A DNA stretch of 64,000 bases, from the NCBI GenBank assembly GCA_039519185.1, contig CM076846.1:126236182-126300181 (forward strand), given 5' to 3'. Position 1 is the first letter of the stretch, and each line of letters begins with the position of its first letter. The translations under genes and the position numbers were made by a program. This stretch comes from Astragalus membranaceus. Its lineage: Eukaryota; Streptophyta; Magnoliopsida; Fabales; Fabaceae. Of this stretch, positions 33,879 to 44,035 are shown in pieces. The notes beneath the pieces were generated by a model. It did not search any database. It was not told where the DNA came from and worked only from the letters and a program-made list of their open reading frames with translations.

Positions 33879-35076
33879 TTTTAGTGAAGACTTTACTCTG
33901 ATGTTTGTTCCTTGGTGCTACAGCATTAGGTGTTATAGCGGATGTCCAGGTCCCAACCACCAAAATTTGAGTTGGATCCCAAACCGGAAAGGAGATTTAG
34001 GAGACTGAGACGACTTCAAAGACCTACAACGACTTAGAAATGGCTGCATACACACAAACTAATATTTTCAATATCCCAACTGTTTCTGTCACAATGTAGA
34101 GAAATAGTGGTAAAAGGAATAAGAAACGCGCCTTATATATATAATAGGTGTAGATAATCTCTGAAAATATGTCTAGAAAAATTTTCCCAAAGTACTCAAA
34201 TATTGTTTAGAGATAGTGAATATATATTTTAAAATAAGTTTCAGTGATTAGCAGCCACCAATCATTTAAAAACTTCTAGTAAAGCAAATATCTTCGAACA
34301 GATTCAATACACAATCTAGAAAGGTGAAAGGATTCAGTAATCTGTATTCCCAAGTCCCCCTTCTAAAATCCCTTAACAATGAAGGGCTAGTTGATTGGTT
34401 GCCATGATTCCCCTTAATTCCATTTGCCAATAAGGGAAATACAAGTGTTTCACCTAAAACAAAAAGGAAACTTTAGAAAAATATAAAACACATTTGAAAC
34501 ACACAGACCACAATTACATACAAATAGTCATTTAATCTCATTTTGGACATGTTCCCTTGTAAGAAATTAAGTTGTAAGTGCTAAAAACATCCCCAGACTT
34601 CATGCCAAGAAATATATAATTTGTTTATTATATAAGTACGGCAACCAATTTTTAAAAGATTATTACCTTATACTATATAGCATTATATGTTATAAAATAA
34701 GGCACCATCATTTTAGCACATGATGTTCAATAGTTATCTAAAAAAGTTTCACTTCCAAACATTCCAATAAGCAAGTTCGTTATGAAAGTCGGGAACTCAC
34801 ATAAATCTAGGAACTCACAAATTCAATGGTTAAGCTTATACAGTTACACTATACCTGAATGAGCAAAGATTTGACCAATTGGGGCAAACAAAGCTAGTAG
34901 CTATCTTTACCTATAAACATCTATCTTATATTTACAGCAGAAAACTACCTACCCACACCTTAATAACTAGGAAGTTGCAATACACACAAAGTGAAAGTAA
35001 GGATTATAATGGAAAGTGCATGGGCGTATATACCCCAGCTCTTTACAGTGGCACAGTTTTTTAATGTGTAAACATT
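33879..35076. other. Blocks F and F2 of the intact mTERF unit
   Basis: 34036-34318 matches 27190-27487 and 61300-61575; 34319-34462 matches 61576-61718; 34462-34955 matches 30092-30625. The unoccupied MULE target GGGAAATAC lies at 34434-34442. This region is 3' to the mTERF gene. No gene within. Confidence 0.65.
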
Positions 35077-36339
35077 TTATGAAGGAGACATGTCACAATT
35101 CTCCTGATCTTCCACATTCTTCTTTCCAAGATATAACTTTAATAGCTGTGAAGTTCCCTTCTCATCAAAACAGTTCACATACCTATCCAAGAACAGTTTC
35201 TCGGACGAAAAAAATGGCGAAAGCAAGCTTGTTGTCTCTTTTATCAAACCTTTGGATAGAAGATAGTGGACAACAGAAGCCCTTGGAATGACCCTTTTCT
35301 CCAAAGAATATGAAAAAATCACTGGAGCCTTGACAATGTGAGAAGAATCCCAACCTAACTCATTAACCCAAAATTGCATCACCCTATTGATTTTATCCGC
35401 AGATACTAACATACATTTTGAGTACTTCCTAATGGCTTCCATAATTGTTTCATCAGACCAACCCCACTGCTTAAAAGTATCAATTTTCTCATTCCACTTG
35501 GATTTACTTGTACATATTTTAGCAAGCATTGCATCACAGAAGTAAATTTTAGAAGGATCAAATCCCATGTTTTTCAATTCCAGCACCATCTTCTCAAAAT
35601 CACTAGGATTATAACATATGACATTAGGTATAGTACTAAGGATTCTAAAAATGCTAGAATTTCTCACACCATCATCAACCAATGATTTAACATTAGAAGC
35701 CAGATATTGACAAGAAAGCAGAGATGGACAACCAATTACCGAATTAAGGGCCTTATCATCAGATTTGAGGAACTGACTAATCAGTTTATATGAAGGAATA
35801 ACTCGATTATTCAAACTTACTTTCATGAATCTAGGATTGCCCTCAATGATACGAACAATGTCAGAAGCAGAAGCACCAATGGAGAGTAAGAATTGAAACT
35901 CTGGTAAGATTCTTTTGTTGGGATCAGATGAAAGAAGCCAAGGCTCCCTTTTGATGATGTTGAATATATCTGAGTCAGTGAAACCGTGGTGTCTGAAGAA
36001 GTTGAGAACTGAATTAGGGTTTTCTGAGGTCTTGAAACGAACCTTTTTGGAAGCTTTGAGAGCGACATCCGGTGAGAAACCTAATTCGTTGATGAAGTAA
36101 GATTCCGCAAATGAGTTTGAGTTTGAATCCGAAGTTGTAGTGGTAAGGAATTTGAGAGAAATTGGGAATGGAAAGTGCCATGAATGAGGGTGAAGTTTTG
36201 TAATGCCGAAACCATTGTGGCGGAGAAACGCTTTGAACATTTTTTGGTAACAGAAACGCTTTGAACATGGAAAATAGGGAGAGGGAGTATCAGTAAAGAA
36301 AACAGATTGAAAACTTCTCATACAAAAAATGGACCTCAA
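35077..36339 (-). CDS. mTERF-family protein, organellar
   Basis: The intact frame encodes 420 residues; a second start at Met34 (36240) would give 387, and the family's presequence pattern makes Met34 equally plausible. The N-terminal ~80 residues are rich in Ser, Arg, Phe and low in acid, as in mitochondrial or plastid targeting peptides. The rest is a series of mTERF helical repeats with typical proline landmarks (FGF/LGFSP-type starts, KREPWLLSSDPNKRILPEF, IEGNPRFMKV, IPNVICYNPSDFEK, WGWSDETIMEAIRKYS, APVIFSYSLEKRVIPR). Plant mTERFs bind organellar nucleic acid and act in transcription, splicing or RNA stability; the exact target is unknown. A tandem pseudogene lies 1.2 kb downstream. A small MITE sits about 270 bp upstream. 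Confidence 0.9.
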   Translation of the reverse strand: MRSIFCMRSFQSVFFTDTPSPYFPCSKRFCYQKMFKAFLRHNGFGITKLHPHSWHFPFPISLKFLTTTTSDSNSNSFAESYFINELGFSPDVALKASKKVRFKTSENPNSVLNFFRHHGFTDSDIFNIIKREPWLLSSDPNKRILPEFQFLLSIGASASDIVRIIEGNPRFMKVSLNNRVIPSYKLISQFLKSDDKALNSVIGCPSLLSCQYLASNVKSLVDDGVRNSSIFRILSTIPNVICYNPSDFEKMVLELKNMGFDPSKIYFCDAMLAKICTSKSKWNEKIDTFKQWGWSDETIMEAIRKYSKCMLVSADKINRVMQFWVNELGWDSSHIVKAPVIFSYSLEKRVIPRASVVHYLLSKGLIKETTSLLSPFFSSEKLFLDRYVNCFDEKGTSQLLKLYLGKKNVEDQENCDMSPS

Positions 36340-37180
36340 AGAAAGGGTATTATATATAGGTGGTGGTGAGAGGTCCGATGCTTCGAGTGGTTTAATAGTG
36401 ATTTTTTTTTTACAAGAAAAATAATAAATAAATATGGGTGTCTAAACTTTGACTTGGTTTTTCTTCGTTTTCGCCAAAACCAACACTGATCAAGTCGCTA
36501 AAGGATTGTGGTGGCGGTCGCTAGTGGAATCTGAGGTTATTTTTAATTATTTGACTACCGTAAATCACTTAAAGTGTTAGACCACCCTAGTCATCGACTT
36601 ATATACCAAACGCTTTGGATTCTCTCCTTCTACTTTCCCTACATCTCTCTCTCTCTCAATTTCACACTCTCATCATTATTCATAATTTTTTAATGATGAG
36701 AGAGTGAAATTAAGAGAGGTAGAAAGAATGGAGGGAGATCTACGAAGAAATGGGAATGAGAGAATCCAATTCCATATACCAAGTGGTTTTCTACTTTCAT
36801 AAAAAGTCTTCTCATTTTCAACATAGGGTGAGAGCAAGTAATTAGTTACCACTAACAATTACACACCTGTTTTTTTATAAGCAAAGAGGTTAGTAATTAG
36901 TGTGTTAGTTGTTGGAGGGGAGGGGCGAACAGGGTTCAAACCCCATACGTCTACGTTTTTCCACCAACGATGTCCCTTTCACTCAACCATGTCAGCTACT
37001 CTTCTGGGACCTGTGTTGGCCGTTGAGTGCATACATATCTTATTATTATGTTGTTGTTGATAGAATTATGTTAATAGTTTTTTGTTCTCTCCATAAAGAC
37101 ATGCATGCATAATATCTGTGTGCTAATTAGGATTTTATTACCAAAAATTTGGGGCATATTTTAATTGGCCAAAAAAAAAA
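36340..37180. promoter_or_regulatory. mTERF upstream region (block G)
   Basis: It presumably contains the mTERF promoter; a TATATATA word lies at 36351-36358, just upstream of the frame. The block is homologous to 4005-4686 plus 5936-6065 and to the equivalent right-copy positions, but lacks their LINE insert. It carries a 164-bp MITE (36610-36773) not found in the other copies. Confidence 0.5.
36610..36773. mobile_element. Fold-back MITE (164 bp) upstream of mTERF
   Basis: The arms TTGGATTCTCTC and GAGAGAATCCAA pair over most of the element, with a loop near 36684-36693. ATATACCAA is duplicated on both sides (36601-36609 and 36774-36782). The homologous sites in the two large copies read ATATACAAAG without the insert. 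The 9-bp duplication suggests a Mutator-type MITE. The strong hairpin could affect transcription of the gene, which is inference. Confidence 0.8.
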
Positions 37181-38158
37181 AATTGGGCTACGAGGGGTTG
37201 ACTTAGTGCTTGATAACTCTTATTTATAAGAGTTATTTATGCTCTTATCAGTTAAATCAAGACAAGTTCTCAAGCAAAATCAATGTCTAGTATGTAAATA
37301 ATACCTTAATTATGTCAAGAAGGGTTAAGGTCTGAAATGCTATGCTTTGGCACATTTGTGCCATTTTGAGAATTTTAATGTGTTTGTTTAGTGCTACAGC
37401 ACCTAAGCGCTATAGCGTCGCAAGGCAGTGGGCCAGCTGGAGATTGAAGTAAAAAGTACACTTTTGGCGCCCCTCGCTTTATGTCAAGTCAGCGTACTTC
37501 ACTTTATGCTTTGAAGCTAGTGCTATAGCATCTTCATCTTGTCTCATGAATAGGAATCTATTGAGGATATTTTTTATTTCAAATATATATAATTGGTACC
37601 TATTTTCCTAAAAGTCAAGTACGCTCATCCTCATGGCATTAGCTTGTAATATTAATATTATGTTTCAATAAACTTATTTAATATTAAGTTGTTAACTTAT
37701 GAAATTTGTTCTAAATATGATATGAACTTTTAAAATTTATTTAATATATACCAAGCAAATAAAAATAAAATAGGCATGGTGTGTAATTTTAGCAAATTAA
37801 GTTTTACAAGTATGAAATATTAGGTCTTGAAAATTTGGGAATTTTTTATATTTTAGTAGATATAAAATAAACATAGTTATTAATTTTACAGAGACGAAAT
37901 TTATATTATATACTATATAAGTATTGAAAATTCTCGAAATAGAGACCGGGTCCGAGTCATGCGGTCCCGGTTTTGGTCATGCGGTTCAACTGTCGACCCC
38001 TCAGTCCGACCCTTGACCCAGTACCTTCACTGAGTCGGTCACCAGTCCGAGTTTTAAAACATTGAATGAATGTAAAGAATGCTCCACCTGAAACATGAAC
38101 CAGTATGCCGCGTGAACTTTAAGATGCTTCAAATAAGATTATTAATATAGATGGATTC
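37181..38158. other. Non-coding DNA, no gene seen
   Basis: An AT-rich stretch has no sustained frame. A GC-rich patch at 37940-38060 (GGTCCGAGTCATGCGG, GAGTCGGTCACCAGTCCG) resembles the terminal region of hAT-type MITEs, but no partner end was found. The last five bases, GATTC, are the target duplication of the next LTR element. Confidence 0.5.
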
Positions 38159-38506
38159 TGTTCTGTACCGTATCTCTGGACCTGTATCCGATCTTAGACA
38201 CAATGTCCGATCCGAGATAGTTGGTAAGGGTTGGTCTTGATCAACCGAGCTCCGCTTCCGATCCGGGGCAGGTGGTACCTGCGAGGACACTCCGACGCTC
38301 AAGTCAGCCAGAGAGTTAATTAGAGGTGAAGAGTAGGAAAGAGTGTGTACCTTTAAAGGAGCATTCAATGCTTATTTATAGAGTTTGGTGGTGATAGACC
38401 TGATGAATCAGGACCGTCCGATCTTGCGCTGCGATCTCAACCATTGGTTGATGGATCTACATTTGGTGTTGGGCCTCATTATTGTGGATTGGGCCGATCC
38501 ATAACA
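38159..38506 (-). repeat. 3' LTR (348 bp)
   Basis: It begins and ends with the TG...CA pair. A TATAAATA promoter word lies at 38373-38380 on the minus strand. Confidence 0.93.
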
Positions 38507-38615
38507 GTTGCCCCCCAAGTCGGGTCGTCTTGGGGCGAGCTAGACTTGATGCCTTATATGGACTTCGTGAGGGTTTTTGAATTTGAGGTCGGACCTTCGT
38601 GGCGACCTTCTTCAA

Positions 38616-38890
38616 GGCCGGGCTCATAGCTACAAAGGGGTCTGCCCCCAGCCTCGCAGTGCCCGAGATACTGGTCTTGTCAAAGATCTTCGAGGCCGGG
38701 CTTATACCGGCGAGGGTGTCTGCCACCAGCCTCGGAGCGCCCGAGATACGGGTCTTGTCAACTATCTTCGAGACTGGGCTTATACCAGCGAGGGTGTCTG
38801 CCACCAGCCTCGGAGCGCCCGAGATACGGGTCTTGTCTAAGATCTGCGAGGCCGGGCTTATACCAGCGAGGGTGTCTGCCACCAGCCTCG
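38616..38890. repeat. 78-bp tandem repeat, about 3.5 units
   Basis: Unit starts (GGCCGGGCTTATACC) fall at 38616, 38694, 38772 and 38850, exactly 78 bp apart. It lies in the 3' untranslated part of the gag-only element. Open frames through it are periodic. Confidence 0.9.
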
Positions 38891-38904
38891 GCAATGTTAA
38901 AAAC

Positions 38905-39290
38905 GTGACCACCTGAGGGACTCAAGGTGTCAATTTAAAGTCGCCTTCAGGGCAGTTTACCAGGACTCGGTCCAGATCGAACTCGCCCTTCAGGGTAATG
39001 GCAAACTCGACCATTTAAGACGTGACCACCTGAGTGACTCGAGGTGTCAGTTTAAAGTCGCCTTCAGGGTAGTTTACCAGGACTCGGCCCAGATCGAACT
39101 CGCCCTTCAGGGTAATGGCAAACTCGGCCATTTAAGACGTGACCACCTGAGTGACTCGAGGTGTCAGTTTAAAGTCGCCTTCAGGGCAGTTTACCAGGAC
39201 TCGGCCCAGATCGAACTCGCCCTTCAGGGTAATGGCAAACTCGGCCATTTAAGACGTGACCACCTGAGTGACTCGAGGTGTCAGTTTAAA
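38905..39290. repeat. 117-bp tandem repeat, about 3.3 units
   Basis: The word GTGACCACCTGAG occurs at 38905, 39022, 39139 and 39256, exactly 117 bp apart, with few differences between units. Confidence 0.92.
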
Positions 39291-39672
39291 GCCGGAGGAT
39301 CTCCGAGAGCGAAGGCGCCGACGTTCCTGCCTCGGGGATTTTTCCCGGCTTATGGAACGTCGCCTCGGAGAAGAGGAAGCCAGAGACGAGGAGGGCCGAG
39401 GGGAACCCTCGGATCAGTTGGAATCATCAGGAGTTCTGATCCTAGGTGGAGTTCCGATCCTTTAGAGATGTTGAACTCGGTGTTTTGGGTTCCGGTTTTA
39501 GCGTGAAACTTTAAGGCGATCGCTCGACCGATCCCAAATCCTTCCCTCCAACCTCGGAACTCACTTTTACTAAGCAATTAGCGTGAGGAAAATCGTAGCC
39601 GATCCATATATATTAGATGGTTGAACATTTACAAAGTCGGATTACATCATGCCCGTAGGCTCATTCCGAGAC

Positions 39673-40902
39673 CTAGGTGAAACGTGATCTTCCTGAGTTA
39701 ATCCCTTCTTCATGATCGATGTACTTCTGAGATCGCTGGAGGAACTCGGCAAGCGACTCGACTTGGTTGACCCCGACGTCTATCTGAAATAGTCTTCCTT
39801 CACGAAGGCCAGCCTCCATGAAGTAAAGACGGAAGGAGTCGTCGAGGTTCCGGACTTGAGCAGCTTCTCTATTGAATCTTTCTATGTAGTCCCGGAGGGA
39901 CTCATTTTCTCCTTGTCGAATTGCCTGCAATACCTTCCGAGATTTAGGCTTCATCTTCGAGTGGGCGAAGTGTACAGAAAAGAGCTTGGCCAACTGATCC
40001 CAAGAGGAGATTGTATTTGGCTTAAGAGCCCTGAACCAGTCTAGAGCCGCCTTCTCTAGAGTGAGGGGAAAGGTTCGGCACTTTATCTCCTCTGGAGCGT
40101 TACGGTATTGCATAACCGTGTCAAAGAAATCGAGATGGCGATCCGGATCGCCAGTCCCGTCGTGCATTTTCAGACCTTCAGGGGGCTTCTCGAGGTGCTT
40201 TGGCACCGAGAAGTAGTCGATTTTCGCTGTGAAAGGCCCTTTACGCTTTGCCGACCTCTCAAGAGGTGGAGGCCGTCGGTAGCCATACTTACCGGGGGAT
40301 CCCCGCGAGCTAGGGCGCTGACGTTGCGGCCTCGGAGACCTTTTCCGACTTCTGGGACGCCGCCTCAGAGACGAGGAAAACAGAAACGAGCTAGGCCGAG
40401 GGGAACCCTCAGGACCACAGGAATCATCAGGGGTCCGACTTGGGGGAGTCTCCGGACTTCGCCCTCCTCTACAACGAGGTGGAGTGCGATGATGGTATCT
40501 CCTCCAAGCCGGAGATCGGTGGCGCCCGCGGCCATGAGTCGTTCCACTTGAAGAGTGGCGCAGAGGGGAACTCCGATCCGGGATGTTACGAGCCCGGATC
40601 TCAGCAATCTGAGCTTCTAACTGGGTGTAGCGTTGGCTTTCCTGCCGGTCGGCCTCGGCTTGCCGAGTTAGGAACAGGACGAGCTATTGAACAGCGTCGA
40701 TCGGTACCTGGACGGTCGGAGGGGGTGGTGGAAGTCGGTTCCGGGCTGAGCTCCCAGGAACCATAGCCGTAGCCGAGCTTCGAGCATGCACCGGGCTAAG
40801 GGGTAAGGTGACCGCCACTCCTTCCGGAGTCACCTGTTGCAGGACCGGTCCTTCAACGGCATTCAGGATAGTCCTATGACGTAAGGTCGGAGCCATCGTC
40901 AA
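39673..40902 (-). pseudogene. Gag protein with one in-frame TAG
   Basis: The frame starts at Met (40902, or Met3 at 40896: MAPTLRHRTIL) and is interrupted only by a TAG at 40684-40686, then stays open to 39673, about 410 codons in all. The Arg/Pro/Ser-rich middle is followed by a classical Retrotrans_gag domain: PDRHLDFFDTVMQYRNAPEE, FPLTLEKAALDWFRAL, WDQLAKLFSVHFAHSK, RQGENESLRDYIERFNREA. No CCHC knuckle follows. Gag forms the particle that packages element RNA. The stop context CAA TAG is like known readthrough contexts, but simple mutation is the default view. Confidence 0.85.
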
Positions 40903-40937
40903 TCAAGGAGATGGGAGAGGAACTAGAGTACAGATCC

Positions 40938-40955
40938 TCCCACTGTGGTCGCCAA
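40938..40955 (-). promoter_or_regulatory. Primer binding site
   Basis: The minus strand reads TTGGCGACCACAGTGGGA directly after the 5' LTR. It differs by one base from the site of the element at 13318, which indicates a related lineage. Confidence 0.75.
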
Positions 40956-41303
40956 TGTTCTGTACCGTATCTCTGGACCTGTATCCGATCTTAGACACAA
41001 TGTCCGATCCGAGATAGTTGGTAGGGGTTGGTCTTGATCAACCGAGCTTCGCTTCCGATCCGGGGCAGGTGGTACCTGCGAGGACACTCCGACGCTCAAG
41101 TCAGCCAGAGAGTTAATTAGAGGTGAAGAGTAGGAAAGAGTGTGTACCTTTAAAGGAGCATTCAATGCTTATTTATAGAGTTTGGTGGTGATAGACCTGA
41201 TGAATCAGGACCGTCCGATCTTGCGCTGCGATCTCAACCATTGGTTGATGGATCTACATTTGGTGTTGGGCCTCATTATTGTGGATTGGGCCGATCCATA
41301 ACA
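40956..41303 (-). repeat. 5' LTR (348 bp)
   Basis: It pairs with 38159-38506, same length and nearly identical. Confidence 0.93.
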
Positions 41304-41577
41304 GATTCCATCCACTGAACAGTACAGATTGAGGTGGAAAGTTAGACATCGTCTAAGTTGCATTAAAAAACTTCAATAACACAATAATTTTACATTTCAA
41401 TTTTCAATGTAAAGGCGTAAAAACCGCCTTCAAGAAAATAGGGAGAAAAGAGAAAAGGCTCAATCGAATGAGTAGATGATGACAATCAAACTAAGCAATC
41501 AATAGATTATGGGATACAAGCATCAGTAAAACCAAAACTTACAGTATCATATATAGAACAGGAATGTGATAACATAC

Positions 41578-41916
41578 CTAATCACCATCAGACAAAGCAC
41601 CAGGAACTAATATGTTTATCTCACTGGACTTTGCCGTAGATATGGATGCTTCTAAAGAGTCTTTGCTTAGATATAACTGGCAGCCAGGTGTGTTGTCCAC
41701 TGAAATTGGAGGAGCTGGACCCTAATATTTGTTAAAGCAAGAAAAAGTATATGTAAATATTGGGTAAAATAATGTAATGATTGACATGCCAACAATAGAA
41801 GTTTTCCTGATGTGAAAACTGAAAAAGAAGAGGAAGAAGGAGCCAGTGGGTACTGGATACTGTCATTGAACCTCAGCCCCATTCCTGTTTACAATCTCAC
41901 AAGCTGCAACAGCATC
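41578..41916 (-). pseudogene. CAP (cyclase-associated protein) gene fragment, two exons with stops
   Basis: Exon 41860-41916 reads DAVAACEIVNRNGAEVQ then a TGA where the family has Cys. Exon 41578-41721 reads ISVDNTPGCQLYLSKDSL, then STAKSSEINILVPGALSDGD, then TAG where the family has Trp. These match the C-terminal beta-helix (CARP) domain of plant CAP, which binds actin monomers and speeds nucleotide exchange in the cytosol. An AG acceptor and a GT donor flank the second exon correctly. No following CAP exon was found to 41310, and no preceding one was recognised. The young LTR element ends 270 bp away but does not split these exons. Confidence 0.75.
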
Positions 41917-42318
41917 CTACATTTTGAAACTGAACAGACACAAGGGGAGTGGCCTCTAGTTTCTTAACAAGTTAGAATTTAGAATTTAACAGACAGCCAA
42001 ATATAATGGAAGATGAGAAACTGTGCTAAAAAAGTTGTGTAACTGTTTGGGTAGTATGTAGTGTGTGTACTAAGCAGCATGCTTCAGTTATTTTAGGGGC
42101 TGTTTTCTATTAAGCACTCACACAGACACGGACAGCGGGCACCACACTGTCGTGTCGGATACCTAGACATCAAGCCTATATGCAAATGTTACTATTAAAT
42201 AGGTAGAGCTATGTTCATCATCATCCTCAATCCTTTGCTTTCATGCATGCTAACTAAGACCTTAAAGCATGAACCTCAATCAAATAGAGCCACTTGGTTT
42301 CCCCTGCAATGCACATAC
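41917..42318. other. Intron-like DNA, no gene seen
   Basis: No coding signal was recognised between the CAP exons and the next exon-like pair. A short GACACGGACAG / TGTCGTGTCGGA patch lies near 42125-42160. Confidence 0.45.
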
Positions 42319-42665
42319 CACTATGAAAGATTTCACATAGCGTCTCAATAACTGCAAGGAGAGCACTTGCAATTTGCAAAGGGGGATACCTTCTAGTTGG
42401 ATAAGAAAAATCTCAAAGTGTGTATTCAAATTTCTAAGGAAAACTGAAACAACAGAGAAACAGAGGTGATGGATTCTTTTTAAGAAAGAACAAAAGAGCG
42501 TTAAAACTAGAGTCTTAGTTTTTTTGTTTTGTCATAGAAAATATTGCCAACTAACTCCATACCTAGCTGGTTTTTGTTGTTGGAGTTCTGAACCATCACT
42601 TGAGGTCCTTGCACTAGCTTTCACTCTACCAGAAGTCTCATTCACAGATTCTTGGTTGATCCACC
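42319..42665 (-). pseudogene. Two unidentified exons in matching splice phase
   Basis: On the minus strand, exon 42563-42665 (CCATAG| acceptor, CTAG|GTATGG donor) reads WINQESVNETSGRVKASART, then SSDGSELQQQKPA. Exon 42319-42392 (CTAG| acceptor, AGTG|GTATGT donor) reads RYPPLQIASALLAVIETLCE, then IFHSG. The first ends after two bases of a codon and the second starts with one base, so they splice in frame. No stop interrupts either. I do not recognise the family. They are probably part of a host gene whose other exons are lost or outside reach. Confidence 0.45.
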
Positions 42666-42900
42666 CTATGGAATTCTTATGCTTTCACTACTTGGGAGCA
42701 CTGAAGTGTCCCGAATTGCTGCCCGCAGGATAGAAATCAAATTAAATTTACATAAGAGAGATGCTCTATTAATTTCTAAAATATATATAAAGTTGAAGGT
42801 ATGAATCACACTAACCTGTATTATCCGTATGCTGTAACAAAAGAAGGCTTCAATTAGAGACTACAACTCTACAAGTCTACAATAAATACAGCAGAGGGTA
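42666..42900. other. Non-coding DNA before PPR arm
   Basis: AT-rich; nothing recognised. The homology to the PPR family starts sharply at 42901. Confidence 0.5.
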
Positions 42901-43793
42901 AGCGCCCTACCCCGCATATCATCCAATTTACCAAGGTTTTAGGTTCACTCGTTAATATGAAGGGTTACCCCATTGCTATATCCCTTTTTGACCGAATGGA
43001 ATTAAATGGAATTAACCCTGATGTTGTTACTTTTAGCATTTTGATAAATTGTTATTGCCACTTAGGTCATATGCCTTTCGCCTGCTCAATATTCAGCAAG
43101 ATTCTTAAGAGGGGTTTTCACCCTGATGCCGTAATTTGACGACACTCATAAAGGATTTCTGCCTCAACGGTGAGGTTCAGAAAGCAATTGAGTTTCATAA
43201 CAAGGTCGTAGCATTGGGATTTCATTTGAATAACATTAGTTATGGCACCTTGATCGATGGCTTATGTAAGATAGGAGAAACTAAAGCCGCAATACAGTTG
43301 TTAAGGATGATTGATAAGAAGTTGGTTGAGGCTGACGTAATGATGTACACTACAATTATTGATAGCTTGTGCAAAGATATGCATGTTAATGATGCTTGTA
43401 GTCTGTATTCTGAAATGCTAGATAAGAGAATATCTCCCAATGACATCACTTACAATAGTCTAATATATGGTTTTTGCCTTCTGGGTCAATTGGAAAAAGC
43501 AATCGATTTGTTGAATAAAATGAAATTTGAAAACCTCAAGTCAAATGTTTATATATATACAACATTGGTCGATGCTTTTTTTAAAGAAGGAAAAGTGAAA
43601 GAAGCTGCCACTAAGGATTTTGTAGGAAGGGATTCTTCAATGAGGCATTTGCCTTGCTTTCAAAAATGAAAATGAATGGTTGCGCCCCGAATGCTGCCAC
43701 TTATGAAATAATGGTTACATCTCTTTTTGAAAGAGATCAAAATGAAGAAGCGGAAATACTTCTCCGTGAAATGATTGCGAGAGGGCTTCTGTA
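42901..43793 (+). pseudogene. Rf-like PPR gene fragment with frameshift and internal deletion
   Basis: P-class pentatricopeptide repeats are readable: GYPIAISLFDRMELNGINPD, FSILINCYCHLGHMP, then after a one-base deletion near 43135, FCLNGEVQKAIEFHNKVVA, LIDGLCKIGETKAAIQLL and TTIIDSLCKDMHVNDACSLY. At 43606 the homology jumps to the very end of such genes: FNEAFALLSKMKMNGCAPNA, then EILLREMIARGLL and a stop near 43793. So the middle repeats are deleted and the 5' end is missing. It is the plus arm of an inverted pair with 44036-44742. Proteins of this family act in mitochondrial RNA processing. Confidence 0.88.
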
Positions 43794-44035
43794 AGGATGA
43801 AAGAGGTAGGGTGCTGATAGAGACCCGGATAAGGACGTATATGACTTGGAGAGCTTATGCTCTTTCTTATTTTGCTGGTTTCAATAAAGATTTTCTTTCT
43901 GAATTCTTTCTTGTACTTTCGGTCGCTTTATGTTAGCTCCTTTTCAAGTGGCTTAATTGTCATTATAACAGCTCCCATTTTCTGAAGTATGCTGCTATCA
44001 GTGTGTGTGGGGTGCAATTAAACTTTCCCATTTTT
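43607..44035. other. Spacer (loop) of PPR inverted repeat
   Basis: This 429-bp spacer separates the two PPR arms. It contains the 3' end of the plus-strand PPR copy and its downstream sequence. Confidence 0.7.

Larger units (their letters stand above)
38159..41303 (-). mobile_element. Young gag-only Ty3-type LTR retrotransposon (TR-GAG), minus strand
   Basis: Two 348-bp LTRs (38159-38506 and 40956-41303) differ at about two positions by eye. The target duplication is GATTC (38154-38158 and 41304-41308). In minus orientation the 5' LTR is at 40956-41303, followed by the PBS at 40938-40955 and a gag frame (39673-40902). The 3' untranslated part holds two tandem repeat arrays and the PPT CTTGGGGGGCAAC abuts the 3' LTR. 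No protease, RT or integrase is present. Very few LTR differences imply insertion within roughly the last few hundred thousand years, an inference. Confidence 0.95.

Noticed and set aside
38905..39290. Possible CRISPR or coding repeat array
   Set aside because: The period is an exact 117 bp without spacers, in the 3' UTR of an LTR element.
42524..42733. Plus-strand 69-codon frame
   Set aside because: It is the antisense shadow of the phase-compatible minus-strand exon at 42563-42665.
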